A stretch of DNA of 64,000 nucleotides. Origin: Vibrio gazogenes. Lineage in GTDB: Bacteria > Pseudomonadota > Gammaproteobacteria > Enterobacterales > Vibrionaceae. Positions within the stretch are counted from its first letter, which is position 1. The number at the start of each line of letters is the position of its first letter. The stretch lies in the NCBI RefSeq assembly GCF_002196515.1, contig NZ_CP018836.1, positions 1,116,001-1,180,000 on the forward strand, given 5' to 3'. The translations under genes were made by a program, and so were the position numbers. Below the pieces are notes generated by a model that was not told where the DNA came from, searched no databases, and saw only the letters and a program-made list of their open reading frames with translations. Shown one piece after another: positions 35,521 to 44,193 of the stretch.

Positions 35521-35677
35521 CGCAGCGAACTGCTGGCCTAATAACCAATTTTCTATTTTGACGATAGCGAGTTGGGACGTAGGTGACAAATCTGTATGGT
35601 GATGAATAGGTAACGCTATGAAGCGCAGGTCGTTTTGGTTATCCTAAGCCCTGAATCGGAGTTGGATGGAGGTCACG

Positions 35678-36259
35678 ATGGCGAAGGATTGGGATGAACT
35701 CGCTACGGCTTGGGAATCTGATCAGGTCAATAGAGAGCTGACAGAAAAAGTATTTGCTGAATTAACAAAGAATATTCATTTGGAAGGCAAACACATTCTG
35801 GATTTCGGATGTGGAACTGGCTTGTTAAGTGAGTTGATGTCGCCACAAGCTCGTTCGGTTGTTGCATTGGATTCATCAGAGGCCATGATCGAAGAGCTCG
35901 ATAAAAAAGAACTGACAAATGTTGAGCCTGTTGTTGACGCTTTGACGAGAGGGCTCGTTGCTCAGCATCCAGCTTTTCGTAAACAGTTTGATTTGGTGGT
36001 TGCCGTCTCTGTGTGTGAATTTTTACCTCATTTGGCGGAATCTTTAGAGATTATTTATTCGCTGCTTAATCAGGGGAGTACATTTATTCACTGGGACTGG
36101 ATCATTGATGATGAGGACCGTACATCAGGCTTAGGTATGGTTGAAATGCAGGATGAGTTAATTCAGGCGGGTTTTGCTCAGGTGAACGTTACTCAGGTCT
36201 TTAAGGTTAAAACTGCACGCGGCGTCATGTCTGTTATGATGGGAGTTGCGGTTAAATAA
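35678..36259 (+). CDS. Class I SAM-dependent methyltransferase
   Basis: ATG 35678 follows GGAGG at 5 bases; an upstream in-frame ATG (35666) lacks this. The 193-residue protein has motif I ILDFGCGTGLLSEL, motif II VVALDSSEAMIEEL and a typical class I fold order. The substrate is unknown. It stands alone, with a strong terminator 53 bp downstream, so it is a separate transcription unit from the hemolysin cluster. Confidence 0.88.
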   Translation: MAKDWDELATAWESDQVNRELTEKVFAELTKNIHLEGKHILDFGCGTGLLSELMSPQARSVVALDSSEAMIEELDKKELTNVEPVVDALTRGLVAQHPAFRKQFDLVVAVSVCEFLPHLAESLEIIYSLLNQGSTFIHWDWIIDDEDRTSGLGMVEMQDELIQAGFAQVNVTQVFKVKTARGVMSVMMGVAVK

Positions 36260-36311
36260 TTGATTGTGACAACTCGACACGTTTCAATTGTCATTTCAAG
36301 ATTCGTTTTAG

Positions 36312-36341
36312 AAAACAGCGCCATTGATGCGCTGTTTTTTT
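36312..36341 (+). terminator. Intrinsic terminator after the methyltransferase gene
   Basis: AAAACAGCGC (36312-36321) and GCGCTGTTTT (36329-36338) form a 10-bp stem with a 7-base loop followed by more T. Confidence 0.85.
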
Positions 36342-36427
36342 ATGCCTCCTTTTACTTCACTTTTCTCTCCTTAAGCCTTTCTTAAGTTTTCTATTTTATG
36401 CTGATTTCAGGTCTTCAAGAGGGTTGA

Positions 36428-37036
36428 ATGATGCAGGCAGCACTACGCAATTCTTCAATGAAATTAGAGATGATTAGCGAGACGCATCCAATGCGTCATC
36501 AGGTTGAACGGTATATAGCCGAAAGATATTCATATGCATTTGATGCCAATATTGAGCAATTCATGCCACTGTTTTTAGCATTGTTACTGGGAGAGGATAT
36601 TCAGTCCATTTGTGGTTATCGAGCCGCCTCTGAAGCCCCGTTATTTCTGGAGCAATATCTGGACTTGGCCGCTGAAAAGGCAGTTTCTGAGGCTTTTGCC
36701 CAGCCGATTGAGCGTACGACGCTGATTGAATTCGGACAACTGGCTTCATTTTCCAAAGGGATATCACCATTTCATTTTTATCTGATCGCACAACGCTTGG
36801 TTGAGATGGGATACCAGTGGTGTATCTGTACGGTCACGGATCCGCTGTATGCACTGATGAAGCGCTTAGGACTTAACCCTGTCGTGATTGCTCAAGCGGA
36901 TGCTCAACGAGTCAATAATGCAGCGCAGTGGGGGCGCTATTACCAGCTTCGTCCCCGGATTGTCGCTGGCGATCTGCAACAAAGTCTGGCCCATCTGAAG
37001 CGTTATTGGTTGACTAAAGGTATCGGTATAGAGTGA
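36428..37036 (+). CDS. Thermostable hemolysin family protein
   Basis: The 202-residue protein matches the thermostable hemolysin family (PF12261, named after the delta-hemolysin of V. parahaemolyticus): RHQVERYIAERYSYAFDANIEQFMPLFLALL at the start, GYRAASEAPLFLEQYLD, IEFGQLASFSKG and CTVTDPLYALMKRLGL. There is no signal peptide. The fold resembles acyltransferases of the GNAT or autoinducer-synthase type, so the hemolysin name may describe a product effect rather than a toxin. It heads a chain of co-directional genes with 10- to 35-bp gaps that encode a ligase and an oxidase. GAGGG precedes the ATG. Confidence 0.88.
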   Translation: MMQAALRNSSMKLEMISETHPMRHQVERYIAERYSYAFDANIEQFMPLFLALLLGEDIQSICGYRAASEAPLFLEQYLDLAAEKAVSEAFAQPIERTTLIEFGQLASFSKGISPFHFYLIAQRLVEMGYQWCICTVTDPLYALMKRLGLNPVVIAQADAQRVNNAAQWGRYYQLRPRIVAGDLQQSLAHLKRYWLTKGIGIE

Positions 37037-37046
37037 GGCATTATCA

Positions 37047-38570
37047 ATGAGTGGAACCATATTATCTGCATTATTTTCCCATGCGACCCAGCGTCCGGAT
37101 GCCATTGCATTTATCGGTCAGAATACGCTTGGTGAACCAGAGACACTGACGTTTCAACAACTGTCTGAACAAGTGTGCCATTATGCTGGTGTATTCAGCG
37201 ACTTACAGTCACGTTGTGTCGCTATCTATGCAGAGAACAGCTTGTCCTGGCTGATTGCCGATTTAGCTGCAATGTATGCACAAATTCCTTGTGTGCCACT
37301 GCCTAAATTTTTTAGTCCTGCCCAGATTGAACACGTTCTCTCTCTTACGGGGACAGACACGCTTATCTATGACCAGCCTTTGCAAGGATTTGAGTCTTGT
37401 GGTGAGCTGCAAGAGTGCGCCATTGGGCGGCGTTCAGCACTCAACCAGACATCTAAACATTCTCGCAGTGTTCACGGGGGAATTCTTCCGGGGACAGTCA
37501 AAATTACGTTTACCTCGGGGTCTACCGGGCAGCCGAAAGGGGTATGTTTGAGCCAGCAGAACCTCGATCAGGTGACTTCGAGTCTGGCGCAGGAGATGGC
37601 TAAACAACGTGACTTAGAAAAACATCTGGTGATGTTGCCATTATCCACATTGCTGGAAAATATCACTGGCGTGTATGTCCCCTTAGTGCTTGGTTTGACA
37701 TCGGTGGTATTGAATGGTGCATCTGTCGGGCTGCAGGGCTCTAGCCAGTTTTCTCCGGAGCAATTTGCAGGTGCATTGATGACATACCAGCCTCATTCGC
37801 TGGTACTGACACCGGCGCTGTTGCATGCATTGATCGCTGTAACTCATCACCTTCCTCAACTTGCCGCGTCGCTTCAGTTTGTTGCTGTCGGTGGTGCCCG
37901 AGTCACGCCACAAACATTGGCTGAAGCCCACCACTTAGGGTTGCCGGTGTATGAAGGGTACGGGTTATCTGAATGTGGTTCGGTCGTTAGTCTGAATACA
38001 CCGGGTGCCAATAGCCCCGGCACCGCAGGAAAAATTCTGCCCCATGCTGAAGTGCGGATTACAGATGATGGTGAGATTCTCGTCAGAGGTGCTGTTGCAC
38101 TCGGGTATATCAATCAGCCTTTGGCTTCAGAATGGGTTGAGACCGGTGATCTGGGCTATGTTGATGAGCAGGGCTTTTTATCGGTTCAGGGGAGAAAGAA
38201 AAATCAGATCATTACTGGATTTGGCCGCAATATTTCTCCCGAATGGATTGAGTCGGAAAGCCAACAATGGGATGCCCTGCGAAGCCTGATTGTTGTCGGT
38301 GAAGCCAAGGATCGACTCATGGGGGTTGTTCTGTCTCAGGATGTGGAAAAAGTGACGGCTGCAATTGTCGCGTTGAACCGTCAGTTGCCGGATTATGCGC
38401 ATGTTTGTCAGGTGCTCTTGGTTTTATCACCGCAAGAATACCGAGCATTGCTGACGGCAAATGGACGCCCTAAACGGCATCTGGTTGAAGAACAGGTTAA
38501 CTTGTGGAGCAACGATATTGCGTCCTTTGAGAACATCATAAAGCGAATTGATCTTTCATTTGAACATTGA
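37047..38570 (+). CDS. AMP-dependent acyl ligase (acyl-CoA synthetase-like)
   Basis: The 507-residue protein belongs to the ANL superfamily. It has the A3 P-loop ITFTSGSTGQPKGV (about residue 152), A5 YEGYGLSECGSVVSLN (about 300), A7 TGDLGYVDEQGFLSVQGRKKNQIITGFGRNISPEWIE, and near the C-terminus NGRPKR, which can supply the A10 lysine. It should activate a carboxylic acid as acyl-AMP and then acyl-thioester. It is 11 bp after the hemolysin-family gene and overlaps the upstream part of the next frame, so they work in one pathway. The true acceptor (CoA, carrier protein or amine) is unknown. Confidence 0.9.
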   Translation: MSGTILSALFSHATQRPDAIAFIGQNTLGEPETLTFQQLSEQVCHYAGVFSDLQSRCVAIYAENSLSWLIADLAAMYAQIPCVPLPKFFSPAQIEHVLSLTGTDTLIYDQPLQGFESCGELQECAIGRRSALNQTSKHSRSVHGGILPGTVKITFTSGSTGQPKGVCLSQQNLDQVTSSLAQEMAKQRDLEKHLVMLPLSTLLENITGVYVPLVLGLTSVVLNGASVGLQGSSQFSPEQFAGALMTYQPHSLVLTPALLHALIAVTHHLPQLAASLQFVAVGGARVTPQTLAEAHHLGLPVYEGYGLSECGSVVSLNTPGANSPGTAGKILPHAEVRITDDGEILVRGAVALGYINQPLASEWVETGDLGYVDEQGFLSVQGRKKNQIITGFGRNISPEWIESESQQWDALRSLIVVGEAKDRLMGVVLSQDVEKVTAAIVALNRQLPDYAHVCQVLLVLSPQEYRALLTANGRPKRHLVEEQVNLWSNDIASFENIIKRIDLSFEH

Positions 38571-38586
38571 TTGTGGAGTCGAACCA

Positions 38587-39249
38587 ATGAGTAATTTTTT
38601 TAATCAACTACAACAAGCAACTCAGCCTGCCCGTGAAACGATGTTATCTGCACCGATTATCGCTGCATGTCATCAGGGCGACATTAATCTGGCTCAGTAT
38701 CAGGCATTTCTGACACAGGCATACCATCATGTGAAACATACTGTGCCATTGCTCATGGCATGTGGCGCTCGCCTTGGCGAAGAGAAAGAATGGCTGCGGA
38801 CTGCGATTGCCGAATATATTGAAGAGGAAATCGGTCACCATGAGTGGATTTTAAATGATATTCGCGCTTGTGGCGGTTCTGCCGATGATGTGCGCCACAA
38901 TCAGAATGACGGTGCGGTTTGTGCAGCGATTGAATTGATGGTCGCTTATTTATATCACCAGATTGACCGGGGTAATCCGTTGGCTTTATTTGGTATGGTT
39001 TGGGTCTTGGAAGGGACGAGTGTTGGTATCGGTGGGCAGGTTGCTCAACAGGTTAAGCAGACCCTCAATTTACAGGATGACGCATTGACTTATCTGACTT
39101 CTCATAGTGAACTTGATCAAGAGCATATTCAGTTTTTTGCCCGCCTGATGGATCAGATCACCGATCCGGATGAGCAGCAAGTGATCATCCGTTCTGCCAA
39201 TATGGTATTTCAGCTGTACGGACAAATGTTACAGACGCTAACCCAATAA
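38587..39249 (+). CDS. Heme-oxygenase-like diiron enzyme (TenA/UndA-like fold)
   Basis: ATG 38587 has GGAG 8 bases upstream. The 220-residue all-helical protein shows the ligand pattern of heme-oxygenase-like diiron oxidases: E81-x2-H84 (EIGHHE), E142 (VLEGTS), and H173-x3-D177-x2-H180 (HSELDQEH). The order and spacing are close to UndA (E101, H104, E159, H194), which cuts fatty acids to terminal alkenes. TenA thiaminase lacks this set. The substrate is probably the acyl product of the ligase just upstream. The metal ligands are assigned by pattern, not by alignment. Confidence 0.82.
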   Translation: MSNFFNQLQQATQPARETMLSAPIIAACHQGDINLAQYQAFLTQAYHHVKHTVPLLMACGARLGEEKEWLRTAIAEYIEEEIGHHEWILNDIRACGGSADDVRHNQNDGAVCAAIELMVAYLYHQIDRGNPLALFGMVWVLEGTSVGIGGQVAQQVKQTLNLQDDALTYLTSHSELDQEHIQFFARLMDQITDPDEQQVIIRSANMVFQLYGQMLQTLTQ

Positions 39250-39283
39250 ACGACGACTCATTGTCGTCAAGGAGCAACAGGTT

Positions 39284-39931
39284 ATGAGAGCGAGTATAAG
39301 AAACCGGATAATGACAGCATGCTGCCTTTTGATTGGGTCATCATCCGTATGGGCAAGTGGTGCTGACCCACTGGTCACAATTCAGAAAAAGTGGGCCGAG
39401 TGTCAGTATCAATCGAAGGATGAGGATCAGCAAATTTATTGTCTGGAGAATCTGGTTAAATTGAGTGAAAGCTCGCTGCAACATGCTCCGGATCGGAATG
39501 ATTTAAAAATCTGGCTGGCAATTAGTCAAAGTTCACTGGCGGGAGCAGACGGTGGATTGGGTGGGCTCTCTTTGGCAAAACAAGCCAGAGCCTTGCTGGA
39601 AGACGTGGTGAAGGCAGCACCAGAGACGTTAGACGGATCAGCATATGTCACATTAGGGACACTGTACTATAAAGTACCGGGATGGCCCGTTGGGTTTGGT
39701 GATGATGATAAGGCTGAAGAGATGCTCAAAAAAGCTTTGAAATATAATCCCAATGGGATTGACCCCAACTATTTTTATGGTGATTTTCTGGCGGAAGACG
39801 GACGCAAAGCTGAAGCGATTGAATATCTGAAACGTGCGGAGGTGGCGCCGCCAAGAGCAACGAGACCGCTCGCTGATCAGGGACGGATGGCCGAAGTTCA
39901 TCAACGTTTGAAAGAATTAGGTGCGCAATGA
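39284..39931 (+). CDS. Exported TPR protein (TatT-like)
   Basis: The 215-residue protein has a signal peptide ending near SVWA-SGADP, then TPR-like helices. The segment YYKVPGWPVGFGDDDKAEEMLKKALKYNPNG resembles the TRAP-associated TatT family of TPR proteins. AAGGAG precedes the ATG. Its stop overlaps the response regulator start by 4 bases (ATGA). It sits between the diiron enzyme and the two-component pair and may be a periplasmic partner that senses or carries the product. Confidence 0.8.
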   Translation: MRASIRNRIMTACCLLIGSSSVWASGADPLVTIQKKWAECQYQSKDEDQQIYCLENLVKLSESSLQHAPDRNDLKIWLAISQSSLAGADGGLGGLSLAKQARALLEDVVKAAPETLDGSAYVTLGTLYYKVPGWPVGFGDDDKAEEMLKKALKYNPNGIDPNYFYGDFLAEDGRKAEAIEYLKRAEVAPPRATRPLADQGRMAEVHQRLKELGAQ

Positions 39932-40584
39932 GACTATTGCTCGTCGAAGATGATGTGTTATTAGGACAGTCGATGGTGACGGCATTGAACCGTCAGGGTT
40001 ACACAGTTGACTGGCTTGAACGAGGTGCCGGTGTTGTGACTGCTCTGAAAACAGAGCAGTTTACTGCGATTATTCTTGATCTCATGCTGCCTGATATTGG
40101 TGGATTTGAGGTTCTGAAAGCGGTGCGGCGTGCGGGATATTCGCTACCGATTATGATTTTAACCGCACGTGACGAAATTCAAGATCGCGTGAAGGGACTA
40201 GATGGCGGAGCCGATGACTATCTGGTGAAGCCATTTGCGTTAGAAGAATTACTGGCGCGGTTACGCGTGATGATTCGGCGACTCTCCGGTGCGACCGATA
40301 GTCAGGTGGAAGTCGGAGATTTAGTGCTGTCTCTGGACAGACAGGTTGTGTTGTACCAAGGACAGGCACTGAAGCTGACCAACAATGAATTTAAGCTGCT
40401 GGCATCGCTGATGAATCAGGCCGGACGGGTGATGAGTAAAGAGCAACTTCAGCAATCGTTACACGGTTGGGATGAAGGCAGCAGTGATAATGCAATTGAA
40501 GTGCATATCCATAATCTGCGCAAGAAAGTTCCGGGAAATGTGATAAAAAACATTCGTGGTGTAGGGTATATCATTGAAAAATAG
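39928..40584 (+). CDS. OmpR-family response regulator
   Basis: The 218-residue protein has a receiver domain with the phospho-accepting Asp51 in IILDLMLPDIGG, Lys in YLVKPF, and a C-terminal winged helix (LKLTNNEFKLLASLMNQAGRVMSKEQLQQSLHG, NAIEVHIHNLRKKV). It resembles QseB/PmrA-type regulators. It is coupled by overlap to both the TPR gene and the kinase gene, so it most likely controls the hemolysin cluster itself. Confidence 0.95.
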   Translation: MRLLLVEDDVLLGQSMVTALNRQGYTVDWLERGAGVVTALKTEQFTAIILDLMLPDIGGFEVLKAVRRAGYSLPIMILTARDEIQDRVKGLDGGADDYLVKPFALEELLARLRVMIRRLSGATDSQVEVGDLVLSLDRQVVLYQGQALKLTNNEFKLLASLMNQAGRVMSKEQLQQSLHGWDEGSSDNAIEVHIHNLRKKVPGNVIKNIRGVGYIIEK

Positions 40585-41995
40585 TAAGAAAATGTATTCT
40601 ATCAAAAAACGTATTACGTTATCGATGATTGCGCTTTCCTCGGTGTTTATTCTTATTTCCTTGTTTTTCAGCTACAGCTCCTCACATCATGAAATTTTGG
40701 AAGTCTATGATGCGCGCCTGGGACAGACAGCCAAACTCTTTTTATTAAGTCTGCCGGATTCCGGCACGCTACAGGTGAGTTCTGAAAATGTCAGACAGTT
40801 AGATAGCTGGATGCAAAATATCCGAAATGCGCATAGTGAGGACGCAACCGCTTATGGGCATCCCTATGAACAGAAATTGCTGATTCAGTTGTATCGGGAT
40901 GGCAAAGTCGTCTGGGGCTCGCACCTGCGCAATCATGTGATCGTGCATGATCCGACTTATTCCGGGTTTGGCTATGTTGATATCGCCGGCAAGCAATGGC
41001 GGTATTTTCAACTCCCCTTACAACGCCACAATGCTCAGCATTCTGAATATATTATTGTTGCGGAGCAGCAAGCGGTCCGTAATGAGATGATTACCGAACT
41101 GGCATTTTCCACACTGGTACCACAATTGGTACTGATCCCGTGTTTAGCGTTGGTATTGTATTTTTTGATTGATCGCCATTTCGCACCGATAACCGAATTA
41201 CAACAGGCCATTTCCCGACGGAGTGTGAGTAAGCTTGACTCCGTGACCGTCGGGCTCGATACGACTGAGTTGTCATCGTTAGTGACAACCTTAAACCGAT
41301 TACTTGCTGAACTGGATAGTGCGTGGAAACGAGAAAAACGTTTTACCGGTATGGCCGCTCACGAGTTAAAAACACCGCTGGCTGTATTGCGACTGAATGC
41401 TGAAAATGCCTTAAACAGTGAGCGTGAAGAGGAGTTACATACCGACTTACACAATATTTTGCGAGGTATTGAACGTTCAGACCGTCTGATTCAACAGTTG
41501 CTCACTTTAGCCCGAGTTGAAAATATTCACAGTATGGAACGGGCCGAGATCAATTTGAAACGCTTAGTTCAATATGTCATGGGAGAACTGGCACCGTTGG
41601 CGTTGCGCAATAAACAGGAGATGTCGCTGAGCGGCGATGACTGTTTGATCCCCGGAGATGAATCATTACTGGGAATTTTACTGAGTAATCTGATTGATAA
41701 TGCAATTCGCTATGCTGGCGAGGGGCAACAGATCATGGTGACGCTGAAAGATTTGCCGGATAGGGTGCAGGTTTATGTCGCTGATACCGGTAACGATCTT
41801 ACCGCGGAAGCGCGTGAAAAATTGTTTGAAAGTTTTTATCGTTCAAATCGGGAAAGAGGCGATGGCGCAGGATTGGGGCTCGCGATTACAAGAGATATCG
41901 TCAAGCTGCACCATGGAACGGTTGAACTGCTGCCCCGAGAGAATAACACCAATACTTTTTTTGTGTCATTCATGAAAAATCAGCATGAGCGCTAA
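40574..41995 (+). CDS. Sensor histidine kinase, partner of the OmpR regulator
   Basis: The frame opens at TTG 40574, with AGGG 7 bases upstream and overlapping the regulator end; ATG 40592 is an alternative. The 473-residue kinase has a first membrane helix (about 15-35), a periplasmic domain of about 150 residues, a second helix near 175-195, a HAMP-like linker, the H-box FTGMAAHELKTPLAVL with His263, an N-box LIDNAIRYA and GLGLAI. The architecture is QseC-like. It converges with nothing; the SDR gene follows 75 bp later. Confidence 0.93.
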   Translation: MKNSKKMYSIKKRITLSMIALSSVFILISLFFSYSSSHHEILEVYDARLGQTAKLFLLSLPDSGTLQVSSENVRQLDSWMQNIRNAHSEDATAYGHPYEQKLLIQLYRDGKVVWGSHLRNHVIVHDPTYSGFGYVDIAGKQWRYFQLPLQRHNAQHSEYIIVAEQQAVRNEMITELAFSTLVPQLVLIPCLALVLYFLIDRHFAPITELQQAISRRSVSKLDSVTVGLDTTELSSLVTTLNRLLAELDSAWKREKRFTGMAAHELKTPLAVLRLNAENALNSEREEELHTDLHNILRGIERSDRLIQQLLTLARVENIHSMERAEINLKRLVQYVMGELAPLALRNKQEMSLSGDDCLIPGDESLLGILLSNLIDNAIRYAGEGQQIMVTLKDLPDRVQVYVADTGNDLTAEAREKLFESFYRSNRERGDGAGLGLAITRDIVKLHHGTVELLPRENNTNTFFVSFMKNQHER

Positions 41996-42070
41996 CCTTC
42001 TTTTTGTTGCAAGTAAAAATTGTTGAAAGCAAAAAATGAGCAAGAGACAGAATCATATAAGGAACATTGC

Positions 42071-42886
42071 ATGGATTTGAAGCGTAAACGTGTGTTGTTG
42101 ACGGGCGCCTCAGGCGGTATTGGTCAGGCGATGGCGATTGAGCTGGCATCTGCGGGTGCACATCTGGTTTTAGTCGGACGACACCATGAGAAGTTAGAAG
42201 CGGTCAGAGCGACTCTGCCTGAGCCGGAAAAACATGTGGTTTTTCCGGCCGATCTGACCTGCGAAGCCGATCTGGAACGACTCAATCATACTGGCAATCA
42301 GCTTAATCAGTCTGGTGAGGGAATCGACATCGTGATCAATAACGCAGGTGTGAATGAATTTAATCTGCTTGCCAATCGCACCATTGCGTCCGTACAGCAG
42401 GAGCTGAATGTGAATCTGTTAGCACCGATGTTAGTGAGTAAAATGGCGCTTAATTGGTTGAATCGCCCGGGGATTATTTTGAATATTGGTTCGGCATTCG
42501 GGGGGATCGGTTATCCGGGTTATACCGTTTACTGTGGTGCTAAAGCGGGGATGTACCGTTTTAGTGAAGCGCTGGATCGCGAATTGGATGGTTCTGGGAT
42601 TCGGGTACTGTATGTCGCGCCCCGGGCAACGGATACTGATTTAAATTCATCACTGGTCAAACAGATGAATCAGGAGCTCGGGAACCGCAGTGATTCACCA
42701 CAGGTCGTTGCAAAACAGGTCATCGAGTCCTTAAAACATGAAACAACCTCGCGTTGGATCGGTTGGCCGGAGAAATTGTTTGTCCGGGTGAACCAGATTT
42801 TCCCTGCCGTTGTCGCTCAGTCGATCCGCCGCCAGCAAGCGAGAATCCATCATTTCATCCGTCTTATTCATTCAGAAAAACAATGA
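42071..42886 (+). CDS. Short-chain dehydrogenase/reductase (SDR)
   Basis: ATG 42071 has AAGGA 7 bases upstream, while the frame open from 42020 adds no family sequence. The 271-residue classical SDR has the NAD(P) motif TGASGGIG (11-18), NNAG, a catalytic Ser in NIGSAFGG and YxxxK as YCGAK. It uses NAD(P)H to reduce or oxidise a carbonyl. It follows the cluster of ligase and diiron enzyme and may finish the same pathway, though it has a gap of 75 bp and its own ribosome site. Confidence 0.9.
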   Translation: MDLKRKRVLLTGASGGIGQAMAIELASAGAHLVLVGRHHEKLEAVRATLPEPEKHVVFPADLTCEADLERLNHTGNQLNQSGEGIDIVINNAGVNEFNLLANRTIASVQQELNVNLLAPMLVSKMALNWLNRPGIILNIGSAFGGIGYPGYTVYCGAKAGMYRFSEALDRELDGSGIRVLYVAPRATDTDLNSSLVKQMNQELGNRSDSPQVVAKQVIESLKHETTSRWIGWPEKLFVRVNQIFPAVVAQSIRRQQARIHHFIRLIHSEKQ

Positions 42887-43078
42887 AAGCTGACCCTCAA
42901 TGCGTCGCTCATGCCGCTCAGTGATATTTTCAGCGAAATAATGGCTCACCAAGAACGATAGACGTTCCATTATTGACAATAACCACTTATTATCTGTGCC
43001 AATTTGGTGGGAATCTCTCAGACTCTCCCTTTCTTTTTATGGATGAAAAGTTATGGATAAACAAGGAGTTCAAGGCGA

Positions 43079-43684
43079 ATGGGTGAACTGATACAACAAG
43101 GCGTGTCTGGCTCCCTGATCGGAGTGGTCATTTTTTACCTGCTCAGCTCATTGCTCGTCAAACAGTGGATTCGTATTGATATTTACCAACTGCTCCTATT
43201 TATGGCCGTTGCGTTTCTGGTGGCCATTGTTTGTGAGGTCGGTCTTGGTAAGTTGTATTACCTCGTCATGGGTAAACCACTCTGGCAATATCATGTCTGG
43301 CCCATTCACGATGGTTACACCTCAGCACTGAACTTCATTATCTGGCCAGTTTATGGTTTCTACCAATACTGCCTGCATCATGTGCTGACGCGCAAAAAAC
43401 TGCACTTGCGCCCCTATTGGCTCATGGGTCTGGCATCCGGCTTGGATGGGCCGATACTGGAGATTCTTGCCAATGGCTTTTTCTTACTGTTTTATCAGAC
43501 CTTCTACTTCTATTATTTACCTGATGATATGAAGCACCTTACGTCAATCCAGGTTGTGCCCTTGTACATGATTATGGGAGTGATGCTTTCGGTGGTACTC
43601 GAACAGGTACGCGAGCGCCCCCCGAGCTGGCTATACCCGATTGTATTTTACGTTGCGGGGGTCACCTTTATTGTCACTGGCTAA
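43079..43684 (+). CDS. Polytopic membrane protein of unknown function
   Basis: The 201-residue protein has about five or six membrane helices (near 10-27, 38-58, 80-98, 118-145, 160-178 and 185-200) and conserved-looking polar motifs WPIHDGYTSALNFIIWPVYGFYQ and GLDGPILEILANGF between them. I do not recognise the family. AAGGAG lies about ten bases before ATG 43079. It stands alone, 190 bp after the SDR gene. Confidence 0.7.
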   Translation: MGELIQQGVSGSLIGVVIFYLLSSLLVKQWIRIDIYQLLLFMAVAFLVAIVCEVGLGKLYYLVMGKPLWQYHVWPIHDGYTSALNFIIWPVYGFYQYCLHHVLTRKKLHLRPYWLMGLASGLDGPILEILANGFFLLFYQTFYFYYLPDDMKHLTSIQVVPLYMIMGVMLSVVLEQVRERPPSWLYPIVFYVAGVTFIVTG

Positions 43685-44193
43685 TCAGTAAAAATTTTAA
43701 AAAGGGTGAAATTACCTTAGATAACTGGAAATGCTACTTTGGGTGGTTTCAATGTTTTGGCTATTGGCGTTGATCATATGGAAGGTGGCACTGAAACATA
43801 AATGTGCTCCATATCGGTTATCGTATTCATGCTCAGTCGCTTCGCTGCCAAGTCTGCGAGAACTCATTATGTCATGCGTCTTATTTATTCATGAAAGTGA
43901 TGAAAAAACACAGTAAATTCTTAAATGAATGAGTGGTATGAATTGGAAACAATGTCACAATTGTTTTTTGTTTGGTGGGATTTTTATGACGAAATTCACA
44001 TATTTTTTATAAGAAGTCACGTCTAATAGCCTGACTGCTTAAGAAAGATTAAAGCTGATAACGTCAGTTGCAAGTATCAGTAACAAGCGCGGTGACTAAC
44101 AACGCTGGCTGAAACGAAAAAATATAATAAAGCATCATAAGGGCCTGTCTCAGACAGGCCCTTATTGATTTTATGGCAGAGGAATATAGTGGA
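43685..44193. other. Intergenic region ending in a terminator
   Basis: The 509-bp gap contains a 61-codon open frame at 43731-43916 with no ribosome site, which I do not accept. Otherwise it is AT-rich. The right end holds the terminator of the minus-strand gene. Confidence 0.4.
44139..44163 (-). terminator. Strong hairpin terminator of the AACS-like gene
   Basis: AAGGGCCTGTCT (44139-44150) and AGACAGGCCCTT (44152-44163) are perfect 12-bp complements around one base. It lies 31 bp past the stop on the minus strand. The T tract is short (CCCTTAT), so efficiency is uncertain, but the stem is very strong. Confidence 0.7.

Noticed and set aside
37345..37505. GGGGACAGACAC and GGGGACAGTCAA inside the acyl ligase gene
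   Set aside because: They resemble the scattered GGGACAG motif, but the reading frame and ligase motifs are intact around them, so they are probably chance coding matches.
43731..43916. 61-codon frame after the membrane protein gene
   Set aside because: A hydrophobic start but no ribosome site and no sign of conservation; kept only as part of the intergenic description.
44059..44120. Short match to the Qrr core complement (AACGTCAGTTG, GTGACTAACAACG)
   Set aside because: The pieces are out of order, lack the rest of the core, and have no sigma-54 promoter or LuxO box nearby.
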